NCBI GenBank assembly: GCA_950295325.1
Contig: OX485809.1
Span: 41,013,081 to 41,077,080, forward strand
Length of the DNA stretch: 64,000 nucleotides
Direction of reading: 5' to 3'
Source: Polytrichum commune
Lineage: Eukaryota; Streptophyta; Polytrichopsida; Polytrichales; Polytrichaceae
Each line of letters begins with the position of its first letter. Positions within the stretch are counted from its first letter, which is position 1. The position numbers were made by a program, and so were the translations under genes. Below the pieces are notes generated by a model. That model searched no databases and was not told the origin of the DNA. It saw only the letters and a program-made list of their open reading frames with translations. Positions 33,089 to 44,950 of the stretch are shown here, piece after piece.

Positions 33089-34563
33089 GGGGTCTCTCTA
33101 AATACCCCCGACGAGCGTTGCACTTGTCAGGTGGGCGGGCAAGGGCAGCCCCAAAAAAAGCTAGAGGTTCGGACACCCGACCTTGGCATGGCCTGACCCT
33201 GGCCTAATCCCCTGACCTTGTCCACATGGATTCCCACCCGGCCTCCAGCCTGGACAGATGCCCGGTTTTCCGGCCGGCTTCCAGCCTGGCTGCCTACCCC
33301 GCCCTCCACCTGGCCACCCTCCACCTAACACCTAGCCACTCTCCACCTTCACTAGTGCACCGCCTTCCATTTGAATTTTTTTGGTTTTGCTTTGCTCGTG
33401 GCTATTGCAATGATGCGAGGAGCTTTGGTATGGTTGTCAACAACATGGCAGCGGCCATGCATATGCACTAGATCTTGGGTCTGAGGTCGTAGGACATGGT
33501 GCTGCTCCAAAAAATGCAATGGATCCAAGAGAGGGACACAATTTCATGGTGGTAGCGAAGCCCATGGACTAGATCTTGGATATGAGGGCAATGGACATGG
33601 CGTTTTTGATTTAAGATTGCAATGGATCCAAGAGAGGGACACAATTTCATGGTGGCAGCGAAGCCCATGGACTAGATCTTGGATATGAGGGCGATGGACA
33701 TAGCATTTTTGATTTAGGATTGCAATGGATCCAAGAGAGGGACACAATTTCATGGTGGCAGCGAAGCTCATGGACTAGATCTTGGATCTGAGGACGATGG
33801 ACAGGGCGTTTTTGGTTTAGGGTTGCAATGGATCAAAGAGAGGGACGCAATTTCATGGTGGCAACGATCTTGGATCTGAAGATCCAGTCCATGGACTTCG
33901 CTGCCACCATGAAATTGTGTCCCTCTCTTTGATCCATTGCAACCCTAAACCAAAAACACCTTGTCCATCGCCCTCAGATCCAAGATCTAGTCCATGAGCT
34001 TCGCTGCCACCATGAAATTGTGTCCCTCTCTTTGATCCATTGCAACCCCAAACCAAAAACGCCCTGTCCATCGCCCTCAGATCCAAGATCTAGTCCATGA
34101 GCTTCGCTGCCACCATGAAATTGTGTCCCTCTCTTGGATTCATTGCATTTTTTTGGAGCAGCGCCATGTCCTATGACCTTAGACCCAAGATCTAGTGCAT
34201 ATGCATGGCCGCTGCCATGTTGTTGACAACCACACCAAAGCTCCTCGCATCATTGCAATAGCCATGAGCAAAGCAAAACCAAAAAAATTCAAATGGAAGG
34301 CGGTGCACTAGTGAAGGTGGAGGGTGGCTAGGTGCTAGGTGGAGGGTGGGGCGGGCAGCCAGGCTGGAAGCCGGCCGGAAAACCAGGCGTCTGTCCAGGC
34401 TGGAGGCCGGGCTGGACATCGGGTGGACATGGTCGGGGGATTAGGCCAAGGTCGGGCTAGGCCAGGCCAGGGTTGAGTGTCTGAACCTCTAGCTTTTTGG
34501 GGGCTGCCCTTGCCCGCCGCCCTGACAAATGCAATGCTCGTCGGGGGTATTTAGAGAGACCCA
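33089..34563. mobile_element. Foldback element with long inverted arms
   Basis: Two arms of roughly 700 bp are inverted copies of each other. The left arm starts GGTCTCTCTAAATACCCCC; the right arm ends with the inverse (GGGGGTATTTAGAGAGACC) at 34563. The arms share GGGCAAGGGCAGCCCC, CCGGCCGGCTTCCAGCCTGG and the inner repeats below, and meet near 33870. GGGTGTA occurs just outside both ends (33074-33080 and about 34569-34575) and may be the target duplication. Each arm holds 103-bp tandem repeats. No transposase is present. Long arms with internal tandem repeats fit a foldback or Mutator-like non-autonomous element. The facing open frames at 33226-34419 are arm sequence, not genes. Confidence 0.85.
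33516..34146. repeat. 103-bp tandem repeats, mirrored
   Basis: In the left arm GCAATGGATCCAAGAGAGGG or a variant starts at 33516, 33619, 33722 and 33825, each exactly 103 bp apart. In the right arm the inverse phrase ends at 33940, 34043 and 34146, again 103 bp apart. The array is thus four units facing three inverted units around a centre near 33870. Confidence 0.88.
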
Positions 34564-35456
34564 CCCTGGGTGTAGGAGCCCACTCACTTCAAACCCAAAA
34601 TGAAGAAACCTACAAAGTCAAACACGATCGTGCTTGCATGATGGCCTGATGTGCCCTTCAAATTTTGGGGGATCCTGACTTGGGATAGAACCCCGAGCCC
34701 CCGTGCACCCGAGGCAAACAAGTATAAGAATCATTGCACGCAGATAGAGCAGAGCATGACACGGATAGAGTAGAGTGGATTGTGGGTAGGGCAGAGCGCC
34801 TATAGAGCAAGTTGTTACTGTATACCTTGCTTTGCCGAACTGGGTACTTCAAAGTGTGACATTCTCTTTCTCTTGTCTCATGAATCATATTGTAGTGTTG
34901 GCTTTAGATTGTTGAAGTCAATCACAAAACTATCCTTAGGATTGAACTGAAACAAAAACACCAATGTGCTTTAAAAGTTGCTAGTTTGTCAACAAAGTGG
35001 TGCCACCAACTAATGGGTTTGCACATTGAGGATGCTAGGAGCAGGAATGTTGGGATTGCACAACAACAATTTCCCAACACAAGTTTTGAAAGATTGGAGT
35101 GAAAAGCTCCTTCATGAACTTTGGGATCATCAAAGTTGGGAACTTCAATGCAAGGATTGACACACTCCACACTCTTGTTGGAACTCATCTCTCAAGAGTC
35201 GTAGATTAAATGCCCTGCCCTTACTTTGTGCACTTTCTAAAGAAAATGAAATGTCTCTTTCTACAAGGTGCATAGAAAATATAAGAACATTATTTCAGCA
35301 TGAACAAAGTCGAAGTCAACATCTTGTTCGCATACTTCTTTCAGCTTAAGAATGGTAGGATGTCATTCATCAAGAGTTTCCTCCACGATGTCAACCTTCA
35401 CTTTTGTTGCTGCTATAGTTTTCAATTGCTTAGCAATATCAGTTGTTGTGTGCATA
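34564..35456. other. Between foldback element and transposase remnant
   Basis: No gene seen. The minus-strand frames at 34658-34888 and 34922-35188 have no recognised domain; they may be the 3' part of the decayed transposon whose coding pieces lie from 35457 onward. Confidence 0.4.
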
Positions 35457-37259
35457 TCAAATTGTTGTTTGAATGCATGCTTGGATACTCACATCTGCTG
35501 GATGGTACACACTTGTACAACTAGCAGGGACAAAAAGAAGTAATATTCCAGGATGGTTTGTCTTTAACCAAGAAATAAACTCCTTTGATTTGTGTATGCT
35601 CCAACAACTGAGCAACCAAATCGATTTCGAGTCTTTGTGCATCCCTTAGGTGTTGTAAGGTGGAGGCATCCATAGTCGCCCAGGTCCATTCAACCGTTCA
35701 CTAGGGTCATGTAATGCCAACATGGATGAGATCTATATTTCTTTGGTGAACGAAGTTCATGTTTGTGTGGTGTCAGCTTGTGATTGATTACCCTCATCAG
35801 AGTTTTGACAATTATTATAGCCAAGCATTAACATTTAGATGAGAAATTATGAGTTAATTTATATATCAACTATGTCTTGCCCTAACTTTACCACTTTCAA
35901 ATAAGTAGCAATTTCCATATTCATGATTATATATATGTATTGCATTCTCCTAAAAAAAAATTCTCTTTGCAAGAAAACAATTCCTTTCAATCGATTCTCC
36001 TAAAAAAATGCAAAATCTCTTATTTTATCGGTTAAGGATGCCTGAACCTTATTTGTTGCAATTCGTATGGTTGTAATATTCGCTCTACAAACTCTTGGCA
36101 TGTTGACATGTTGGACCAATGGTTATTCGACCATGTCACATGCCATCTTGCATCTTCACATGCAACTCTTCCCATGTTCCGAGAACGTAAACTTCATTCA
36201 CTTGAGCCTATGAATACAACTTGAAATGGTAAAAACCCTCCAATCATTGAGGATGATATTGATATAATAACTTATCGCTTATCCTCAACACCATGTACAA
36301 GTACATATTTGGAACCTTTTTGTTCCCATGTATGAGCACCTCGAGTAGGAACAAGGTGTATCCCAATTTGGTCAATGTTGACAAACAACTCTGGTGGGAT
36401 GGAGTGAGCTTTCACAAGATATGCAACTCTTTGTGCCATCTTCAACCCTTGATCCTTCCAATTGCTTGGTAGTTTGCTTGCAACTTTGGTTGCTGCTATA
36501 CAACTCCAATTTTGATTGCATGGAACAAATTCATGTGTCCATGCCAAACTAACTTTGAATGATGTTTGCCCTCTCCTTGAAGAAGACTAGGGTTTATATA
36601 TATATGTATAGATAGATAGATAGATAGATAGTAGAATCCTAATTCCATTGCACAATGTTGATGCAAATAAAGATTGACCTGATTCTGTATAAGCCTTGAG
36701 CATTTGGATAACTTCATCTTCAAGGGCATGAAATTTTGAAAGAACATAAGAATGCGGAGAACCTTAATTAAAACAAGGTGTCTCATTGTAAATTCTTCTT
36801 TCAATTCCCTCTCTCAACTGTCTTATAAGAGTAAACCAATCCCATAGAGTGTTCCTTGTAAGCTTGTCATACACACACTACAACTTTGCCAAGGTAATTT
36901 GTATTTGGTTGCAAGTAACGCAAGGTAACAATGTAATTCTTATGTTGTCTCATTGCAGCATGTATCGGTTCCCAAAGAGAAGGTAAAAACCAATTTGTGT
37001 AGTGTCCTCTGACCTTAGTTACCTTTGAAATGGAATCATGAATTGTCTCCTCCTTTAGTGTAAGAAAAACAACCTAAATTTGCTTCTTAGGTCTCCCAAC
37101 AGGCCACTTCACAACCTCTATCGCCATGGACTTTTCGAGCTCCATCTTTGTGGCAATGGACTCGTCCAATGTTGCAAAGTCACATTCCACACACACTTCC
37201 AGCTCTTCTTTGGTAATTGGAGTGAACATACTTTGCAAGGTCCTTTGCCCCACCATCAC
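35457..37259 (-). pseudogene. Decayed DDE_1 (pogo/CENP-B-like) transposase
   Basis: Colinear broken frames on the minus strand follow the order of a DDE_1-family transposase. About 37259-37074 holds a leader ending in GRPKK. At 36547-36272, LPSNWKDQG is followed by IPPELFVNIDQIGIHLVP and KGSKYVLVHGVEDKR, where the first catalytic Asp (NIDQ) is present. At about 36210-36050 pieces resemble HWSN and CQEFVERI. At 35642-35457, SIWLLSCWSIHKSKEF precedes LLFVPASCTSVYHPADV. In intact members the second catalytic Asp sits where this copy has Ser (WLLSCW against WLIDCW), so the active site is lost as well as the frame. A GATA microsatellite interrupts it near 36610. Terminal repeats were not identified. 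Confidence 0.75.
36610..36632. repeat. GATA microsatellite
   Basis: About five to six perfect GATA units after a short TATATA stretch, inside the decayed transposase region. Confidence 0.85.
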
Positions 37260-37666
37260 AACTAAAGGTATTCATACACAAGCCCTCAAAAACATGAAAA
37301 CCTTGGCGCAACATACGACCGTAAGCTACGTAAATAAATTTAGGATGACGTAACAAGCCAATACTTGAAAATATTAGGGCAATGCTTTAGGTAATTGCAA
37401 CTTCCACTTTACATGAATAGGTAGGTAAAAAAAGAAACTTTGCTAAACTTTCAAGGCCACTGCATTAGATGCCTTATAAATTAATATATTTGGAACAAAG
37501 TGCCCAATATTTTTCTTTTGATTTTTTGGGCACCTAATTCAACTTTCATACTTTAATTAAATATTAGGTAGTTTGGTGTTGAAGCTACTATGAAACTATG
37601 GTAGATCAAGAGTGTTGTCATTAAAGTTAATTCCTTAACGTAATGGAGTGCATTGGCCTCCATAAG

Positions 37667-38167
37667 TTAGCAATCAAAATCAACTTGATGATCCAATTGG
37701 AAGAAAGACTTGAGACTGCTTGGTACCACATGTTCCAACATATAAGAAAACCTATCTCTAATGAAGTTGTAGAGGGGACACTCCACCACAAAGTGTGCCT
37801 CAATTTCAACATTTTGAGAGAAAAAGTGGCATAGTATGTTATCTCTAGGAATCAAGATAGTAGTCAACCACCAACCAATTTCAATGATAAGTCTATAATT
37901 GGAGGTGTAGTAAGCAACAACAATTCTGTAGTGGGGAGGTGTGAATGGTTGCTTCAAGTACTCTTCACATTCATAATGGAGAAAGCCCTTGAGGTGGGAT
38001 GAGTTCCATTCTTTAATAGCTAGAAGGTATGTATACCCAAAACCAACACCTAGAAATCTTGCACAATAGGCACGTCTTGAGGATGAGAATGTACACCCTC
38101 TCAACATCTGATGTAGGTGTTGGACTACATTTGCAACTTTAAACCATTTAACTTTTGCATACAACAT
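37667..38167 (-). pseudogene. Retroelement C-terminal fragment (RT zinc-binding-like)
   Basis: An open frame of 166 codons without a proper gene context. The part IPRDNILCHFFSQNVEIEAHF followed by ECPLYNFIRDRF resembles the zinc-binding-like tail of plant LINE-type or RT-containing proteins (C-x2-C, then EAHF or ETEYHF, then C-P-LY). Here the second cysteine of the usual C-x2-C pair is Phe. No reverse transcriptase core is seen around it, so it is a fragment. Confidence 0.5.
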
Positions 38168-39284
38168 TTAAACAATGGAATGAGATCAAATTTAAAGTCC
38201 AGGAAACCAAAAGGCTAATGAGACTAAGCGTACATCATGATTGTGTCAAACCAACTTTTTTTGCTAGAGTGGTAGATTGCGGTAGCCTTCACAGATTTGT
38301 TCTTTCCTGCGTTGGAAAGCTAAATGATCTCACAAACAAATAAAATATATAATATTGATCATTCTCATTATTGGAATTCTGCTCAGTGCTTATTCTGTGG
38401 GTTTTAGATTTTCTGACAATATCAGGAACTACATTGGACTCAGATATAAATTGTATATTTAGAATCTACAGAAAGGGAGCTTCAAGCCTGTCTTACGCAA
38501 GAGCTTGTATTAAAGTCAATTGAATGCAATCAATGATTCTTGAAGGTTTAAGAATGCACTTCACGTAACTTAGGTACATGGCATAGCACGATGTACATTC
38601 CAAATGCTACTGTCAAACATCATGGTGAGAGTATTTTGCAGTAATCCATGCAATTTCTCGCATGGAAGTATCTTCATGGTGAGAGTATTTTGCAGTAATC
38701 CCCTTTTGCAGGTCTACAAAGAACGTGTCTCAGTATCCTTGCTTATTGTGCACATCTTCGTCTCTATTCCCAACAAAGTGGAAATCAATTCCTCTCTCTT
38801 CACACAGGTTGTTGGAAGAAATTTTCTGAATGTTTTTCTAAGACTTTACCATCACACTAGCATGATTTCCGTGGAACGACGGATTGCTCACAAAAGCTTT
38901 TAGGTTTTCTCAGAGGCATGAAGGTTGGAGAACGATCTGAATCGATACTGCAACACCACCTCCCAGGCTTGTTGAGCTCGCCTCTGTATTGACATAGTCC
39001 TTTGAGATGTTATGGCTGGCAATCTTTTGTGCCCAACCTTAACACTTCTTTGATTGAAGTGCTGCTGCTGCTGCTGCTGCTTCTGAATAGTAAGTAGCCA
39101 CAAATTTCAATGATGTCAAAAGTAGATTGCTGCTGGCGTTGTTCAGTAAGTTGTAATCATTCATGGCTATTGAGGCACAGATGATGATGATCCATCTCTG
39201 CACTCCAGACTCTGCTATTTACAATGGTGGTCCAAGTAGGTTGCCGCATACCGAACATTTCAAATAATGTAATATGTACTACAT
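38168..39284. other. Between transposon remnants and the kinase gene
   Basis: A 30-bp phrase with GGTGAGAGTATTTTGCAGTAATCC is duplicated 54 bp apart (about 38621 and 38675). A GCT trinucleotide run lies at 39061-39078. The part next to 39284 should hold the kinase 3' untranslated region. No other gene is seen. Confidence 0.5.
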
Positions 39285-42200
39285 TCAATCCTTCCCTTTG
39301 GTGTGGCCCAGTCCTCGGTTCCGTCCATACGCCCAATCCCTCTCTTGCGGCGGATTTAAAATGCGCAACACCTGAACAAAACAGGAACTTCAAGAATTGC
39401 TTGAAATCCATTTTAAATGAAAAATTGATAAGCATAGGATCATCACCATCATCATCAGCAGCAGCTTAGTGGTGCCGATTTAACAAACTCGTACAAATTT
39501 ACAAGAAAAGAGAATCAGAAGCAGACCTGTGTCATTCGGGGCCGCATCCCCGGATCCTTCTTCACGCACTGATTTGCCGCGTGCATCATGCAGTGCAACT
39601 CGTACTCATCGTACTCCATCCTCAACACAGGGTCCACAAGCTCCTTGTTATAAGATTCCAGCAAGGGCCGTGCCTGCATTCGCACACAGAGGCAACGTTC
39701 AAATCGTGAGTTAAGTTACGATTCCACAACAAATTGAGTGTTCTTCAACCGATCGACTGCCTATGTTAGGGTTTAGAAAGCCAAATATACAACGCTTGAA
39801 GAGTCTGGCAAACCTGGCCAATTGTTAATAACATAAGAGCAAGCCCACCTGTTGCCGTATCAGCATAACACAAATTGATTAAGGATAATTTGCTGAGAGG
39901 GCTCCTAAGCATCGCTGTATCCGCATTTGAGTACAGGAAGTGGATGCGGCCATCTACTCTCTTTTTCCAACAAATCGAGTTCGTTTGTTGCCACCGCAAA
40001 CCCTCAACAAACATAATGAGACTAGGAATCGATGACCTTATTTTCCCTCGACTTTCCAGCTAAAGGCCACTCCTTGAACTAAAATAGTCTAGGGTGGTTA
40101 GATTTATGACTTCTTTCCCACATCGTTCTACAAGACAACGTGAAATCGGTGCGAGAATGCACCGTATCCACATTCGCAAAACCAAAAGTGGATGGATGCG
40201 GGAGGATTTGTGAATATGGAGACGGCAACGGCTGGGCTGGCTCTAAGAGCAGTAACAGTCGTCACGAGATGATATAACAGCATGCTAGTTCTTACCCAGT
40301 CAGTTAAGGAGACTTCGTTTCTTGCACGTGTGTAGTCAATAGCTTTGCGGCCGGTGATGAGTTCAAGGAGGACAACTCCAAATGCATACACATCTGCTTT
40401 GTCTGTGATCTTCCCTGTCTCAGCATACTCTGGAGCCAAGTAGCCAATAGTTCCCAGCACACGGGTCTCCTCCGCCACTTCTCCGCTGGATTGCCGTCTT
40501 GCAAGGCCAAAATCTCCAACCTGACCAAACAAACCGTTAATGCAAGCATGCAAGACAGGTGCATCCAGTTTTACATCCAAGATCCTAACAATAGAGATAT
40601 CCGTTTAACTCTATGAACTTTTCTTCGGGAGTTGGCCCCCTATGATTTCCCATTGGTAGGTTTGCTCACAATATCAGTAATTTCCTCCCACTTGTGATGC
40701 TAGTAGCGTTTGAGTGCTGTTTAGGTTCATTGTGTGTCAACTAAATTTAGCACCTACTGATGGCATGCCAAAATGAGTTTGACCCTCAATGAAACGGTAC
40801 AGAATATTCTTCGTTAAAACCTCCACACTACCTCCAAGCATGAGTCAAAAACTTACCGAACATGGAAGGTCGTATATTCAAAACAACCAAATCCCAACCA
40901 GAGGTCATTAGAGTTAGAGACTAACTCTAATAACAAGCCAAATCTCTTACTAGATCAAAGCAATTAGGGACATGCAATGCCAAGTCTTACATGAAGATCC
41001 TGGCTAAGACTTTACGCGAAGAGCACCACGATGTCGGATCAAAGCAATTAAGGTTTCGGAGAAAGAAACTAACCATGGGAGTGAAGTCGTGTGTGAGAAG
41101 TATGTTGTTCGGTCGCATGTCACGGTGAACAATGCATCCCACACGGCACTCTTCGTGCAAGTATCGCAGCGCGCTCGCTGCCCCGAGTGCAATTTTGTGT
41201 CTGTACTGCCATTTCAGATCGGTCTTCCTCTTGGCTGCCATTTCTCCCAACCAAAAGCCAAAGTTAGCTCTTCTGCATGATGCTCTGGACCCTGCAATCA
41301 TTCATTAACCCTAGCGAAGTGCAAAAGTTTCGAATGAATAAAATGGGAGTGGAATCTTGTGTCTGTACAGCCATTTCAGAACCGTCTTTCTTTTAGGTGC
41401 CTTTCACTCCAACGAAGCCAATGTTAGCTCTACTGCATGATGCTTTAATTCCTACATTCATTCATTAAGCCTACCGAAGTTCTCTATCCAGAGCTATGTG
41501 CACAAGTTTCGAATGATATAAATGGGAGTAGAAGCTCCGGGTCACATACAAGAAAGATGTGTGTCAAGTGATCCGTTGCAGACATATTCATAGACGAGGA
41601 GGCGGAGGTGATTCTCCACACAGTAGCCAATGAGAGTGACAAGGTTCCTGTGCTGTGCACAGCTGAGAACCTCAACCTCTGCACAAAACTCTTCGTCACC
41701 CAGGGAGCTTGCGAGATTATGTTGCTTCACAGCCACGAGCTGGCCCTCCTTCAACTTGCCTTTGTACACAGATCCATAGCCACCCTCCGCCAGGTAATGG
41801 TCCTGGCTGAAATTATTGGTGGCCTCTTGCAACTCCTCGAAGGTGAATTTCTTCACCTTGCCAAAAGCTGGAGACATTTGACGACACAGGGAGCACAAGG
41901 GTGGAGTTCCAGGGCTATGCTTCTTGCTGGATACTGCTCGAACACTGGATGATCGATCTATAGCAGCAGCTTGAATGCTAATGCTTGCCTTCTCCGGTTG
42001 CAGATTTTCTGCTTGTTGATGATTCTTAACCTCTTGAACCTGCTTTGTTGCAACGTTGGATCGATTCCCCGCAATAGCTGCTACATCCCTCCGGTTCCCA
42101 ACGTCTAAGCTCAACAAATCAAAGGCCCAGCCAGGATCAGGTCGCCTTGGTTGCACAGAAATTGGAGCAGGGCTACTGTGACTGTTATCAGATACTGTTC

Positions 42201-44950
42201 GCTGCAATTCAGCAGCAGGAGAAGCAACACTTCTTAATTTCGTAGCATCATTTGATGCCTTCTTTGCAACACTCTCGGAGTGGTGCAGCTTGGTAGAATT
42301 AGGTACACTAAAGGGAACCTGTGGAGTTGGAGTTGAAGTTGAAGTTGAATCTTTTCTTATTGACATCGGAGGTTGAGGACTGTAAGGGTTAGGTTGGCTG
42401 TACAAATTTGCCATGTAGTCAGCTAGAGCTGCTTCGGTGAAGGGAGCGATCGGCCGAGGGAGCTGATGCATCATGTGTCCATCTGCAAAGTGACCTGCAC
42501 CATCCATTCACATGCGTTAGGTTCGTCATTGCAACAAATTTAGGGACAATACAAGTGGTGACAGGAGGTCAATTCTTGGATACATAGAGACTTGGATTCT
42601 TACCGAGGTCTGGATTTCCACAAGCAAAACGAGGATCAGCAAAATGAGGATCTACTCTGGGACTCGGTTCTGTGAGCCACCGCCGAACCGCATTGATCTC
42701 CTGGAAGTTCAACGCACCTCCAAACCCCATCCCCATTTGATTTTCGTAAGCGAGTCCCATTAGTTCGGGACCGTACACAATTCCACTTGACGTGTAATTG
42801 GCACTCTCAAATGTGAGACTATCGTCGTAGTAAAAATCTCCAGGTCGAACCCCGGACATGACGATGCTTGTGGGAGTTCCTGGCGAAAACTGTGGAGGAA
42901 GAGGTGGTTGGACTTGTGGTGGAATTGGTGGAGTTGCAGTAGCTTTGACAGACCGTTCTGGTGATGGTAGAATCCCCGCAGAGCGATCTTTACTTGCAGC
43001 AACCAACCCTTTCCTGTGTTGTTCCGAGGCGATCGAAGCCTGCTGAAGCTCCGGCATTCCATGTCGTAGATGCTCAAAATTGGTCACCGTCTTCACCCGC
43101 GTCACGAAGCACGTCAGATTCTCGATGTAGTACTTCTTGTCTTTCTTGATATGCCTATGCAGGTCTCCGAGGGTTAGGTAACAACCTATGAATTCCAACA
43201 TTTAGCTTCACAACAACAACAACTTCAACAATGCTTCAAATGCGTCATCTGAAAGGGTTCGGAAACAAACTATTAGAGCCAACATTTAAGAACGACAACA
43301 ACAATGCTTCAAATGTGTTATCTCAAAGCTCTACCTGTCAATGACCACGTATCTGGCGCCGAGCTTTTTAGCTTCCGTCACCACCAGATGCTTGGCATGT
43401 AGGTGAGCACGCACCTCAATTTCCAGCTTCGCCTGGATTACAAACATTGCGAATGCTCAGATGGCTGCAGACTCTCGACCTACAATATTCAGTGTACAGA
43501 CAAGTACACACACTATAACATTAAAACGCATATCAGAGATGGAGTTCAAAATATGGCGGTCACGATCACGATCAACATGCATTGCAATTACGGTCACGAT
43601 CACTAAACCAACCCTGGACAGTCAGGTTTCTCATATCTAAATGTGCTCAAAATTTCTACGTACTGGGTTGTGTGTATTTTTTGGCATCCCAGTAGCAGCA
43701 GCAGCCGTGTTGGGGGTGCCAGGCTGCGCTCATCTCATCATCATCATCGGTCAGGAAGCATCATCATCATCATGACTCGCTGGTCATTGAGAGATTCATT
43801 TGTTAGTTGTGTGTTCCAGGGTCATCATCATCAGGAAGCATATCTGATTCAACCTCACTGCCGATGTGTGCTTCTAGTATTCGCTGGAGATTGCTCCTGT
43901 GGAAGCTGACTCGTGCAGAAACAAAACACATTATGAAATGTTACACCTGGAGACTAGCCAGCTACTGCTCAGTCGTGATTCATGACGATTCTTTATTCCT
44001 ATGCAACATTCTTGTGTATGCATAGTCCAACACCCCCTCCCCACAGACATGATGGACAGATTGATTGACAACACAGCCAATCCTAACCCTCGATTCTCTC
44101 ACGATCACCTATGCCAATCACAAGTTACGATCCACAACCGATACCCACTTAAAACTTGCTCCCTTAAAAAACCCCATTTTCAAAAAGGCTTTTGAAATTA
44201 AATGTCTCTGTCTGCTAAACACCAAAGTCAGAATCATCATCCAGAGTGTTACAACAAGCATTGATGATTTCTGCCGCATAATCCAGCAAAAACGAAGACA
44301 AGTCTCTACTAAGCAAAAATTCAATGATGCTAAGCCACTGCATTTTGCACAACCTTGCAAGTCGAATGCAGGTAAACTAGAAAACGGTAGGTAAGCTAGC
44401 AAAACGCACAGAAGAAGAAAGAACGCAACACACACACACAAACAAACACAAACATACCCCTAACTTCTCGACGCGAGTGTAAATATCGGGGATGCTCTTA
44501 TACATCGCCAAGTGCGTGGCGAGTTCGTTGTCCAGCACTTTCCGGCTCGCTCCGTTCCAGCTATTTTCATCAGCTCGGGATTTGTAACCCACTGCATGAC
44601 AAACAAACCAAGAAAAGAAAAATTCAGTCACCCCAAAACTCTGCAGCTGGCTCTTCAACCACCGAAAAGGCACCAAACTTACTTGGATTGAAAATGTGGT
44701 GCAACACCCCTAGCAGCTTCACCGAGTCCCCTTTCTGCACCACTGAGCCTAGAGCCCAATCCAGTGCACTTGTTGACAGCTCCTTGTTCACATCGATCAC
44801 CACCAACACCACACTGCCTGCCATTTCCAACCCCTTCCCAGATTCTTCTTTTCCTCTTCCTCCCTCCACTTTCTCTCCATTTCTTTCCACTTCCTCTACA
44901 GGATTCTGGGACCGCCCCAACGGCGACTTGAAAGACTCATCCATCATCAT
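39285..44950 (-). CDS. USP-domain receptor-like cytoplasmic kinase
   Basis: Nine exons, 871 aa: 44683-44950, 44458-44591, 43335-43432, 42604-43154, 41550-42494, 41074-41234, 40296-40520, 39527-39673 and 39285-39371, all GT-AG, phases continuous, TGA at 39285-39287. It belongs to the plant family of proteins with an N-terminal universal-stress (adenine-nucleotide-binding) fold and a C-terminal kinase, often annotated as inactive protein kinase SELMODRAFT_444075-like (Arabidopsis At3g13690 type). USP part: about residues 45-185 (VVLVVIDVNKELSTSALDWAL, GARYVVIDRHIKKD). A Ser/Pro-rich linker follows. The LCSLCRQMSPAFG motif, a family signature, precedes the kinase. Kinase motifs are AEGGYGSVYKG (586-596), AVK (Lys607), HRDMRPNN (702-709), GDFGLAR (721-727) and APEY. 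Lys, HRD-Asp and DFG-Asp are all present; the glycine loop lacks its usual first Gly and HRD-K is Arg. The protein ends soon after RMTQVLRIL, short of the family's longer tail. No membrane span is seen. The ATG at 44950 is the first in frame; two more Met follow. Confidence 0.92.
40617..40905. mobile_element. MITE in a kinase gene intron
   Basis: This is the second member of the family at 26977-27282, sharing GGGAGTTGG-like ends, CACTTGTGATG, GAGTTTGACCCTCAATGA and CCTCCACACTACCTCC in the same order. It lies in the intron between the exons at 41074-41234 and 40296-40520. It is more diverged at its ends than the copy in the LRR gene. Confidence 0.65.

Noticed and set aside
33127-34419. Several open frames of 65-81 codons with MAFEF-like or GC-rich content
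   Set aside because: They are mirrored in both arms of the foldback element and follow its 103-bp repeats.
41234-41290. Longer version of the kinase exon starting after 41280
   Set aside because: The acceptor before 41234 gives a protein of family length in the loop before LKWQYRHKIALG; the longer form would add residues that relatives lack.
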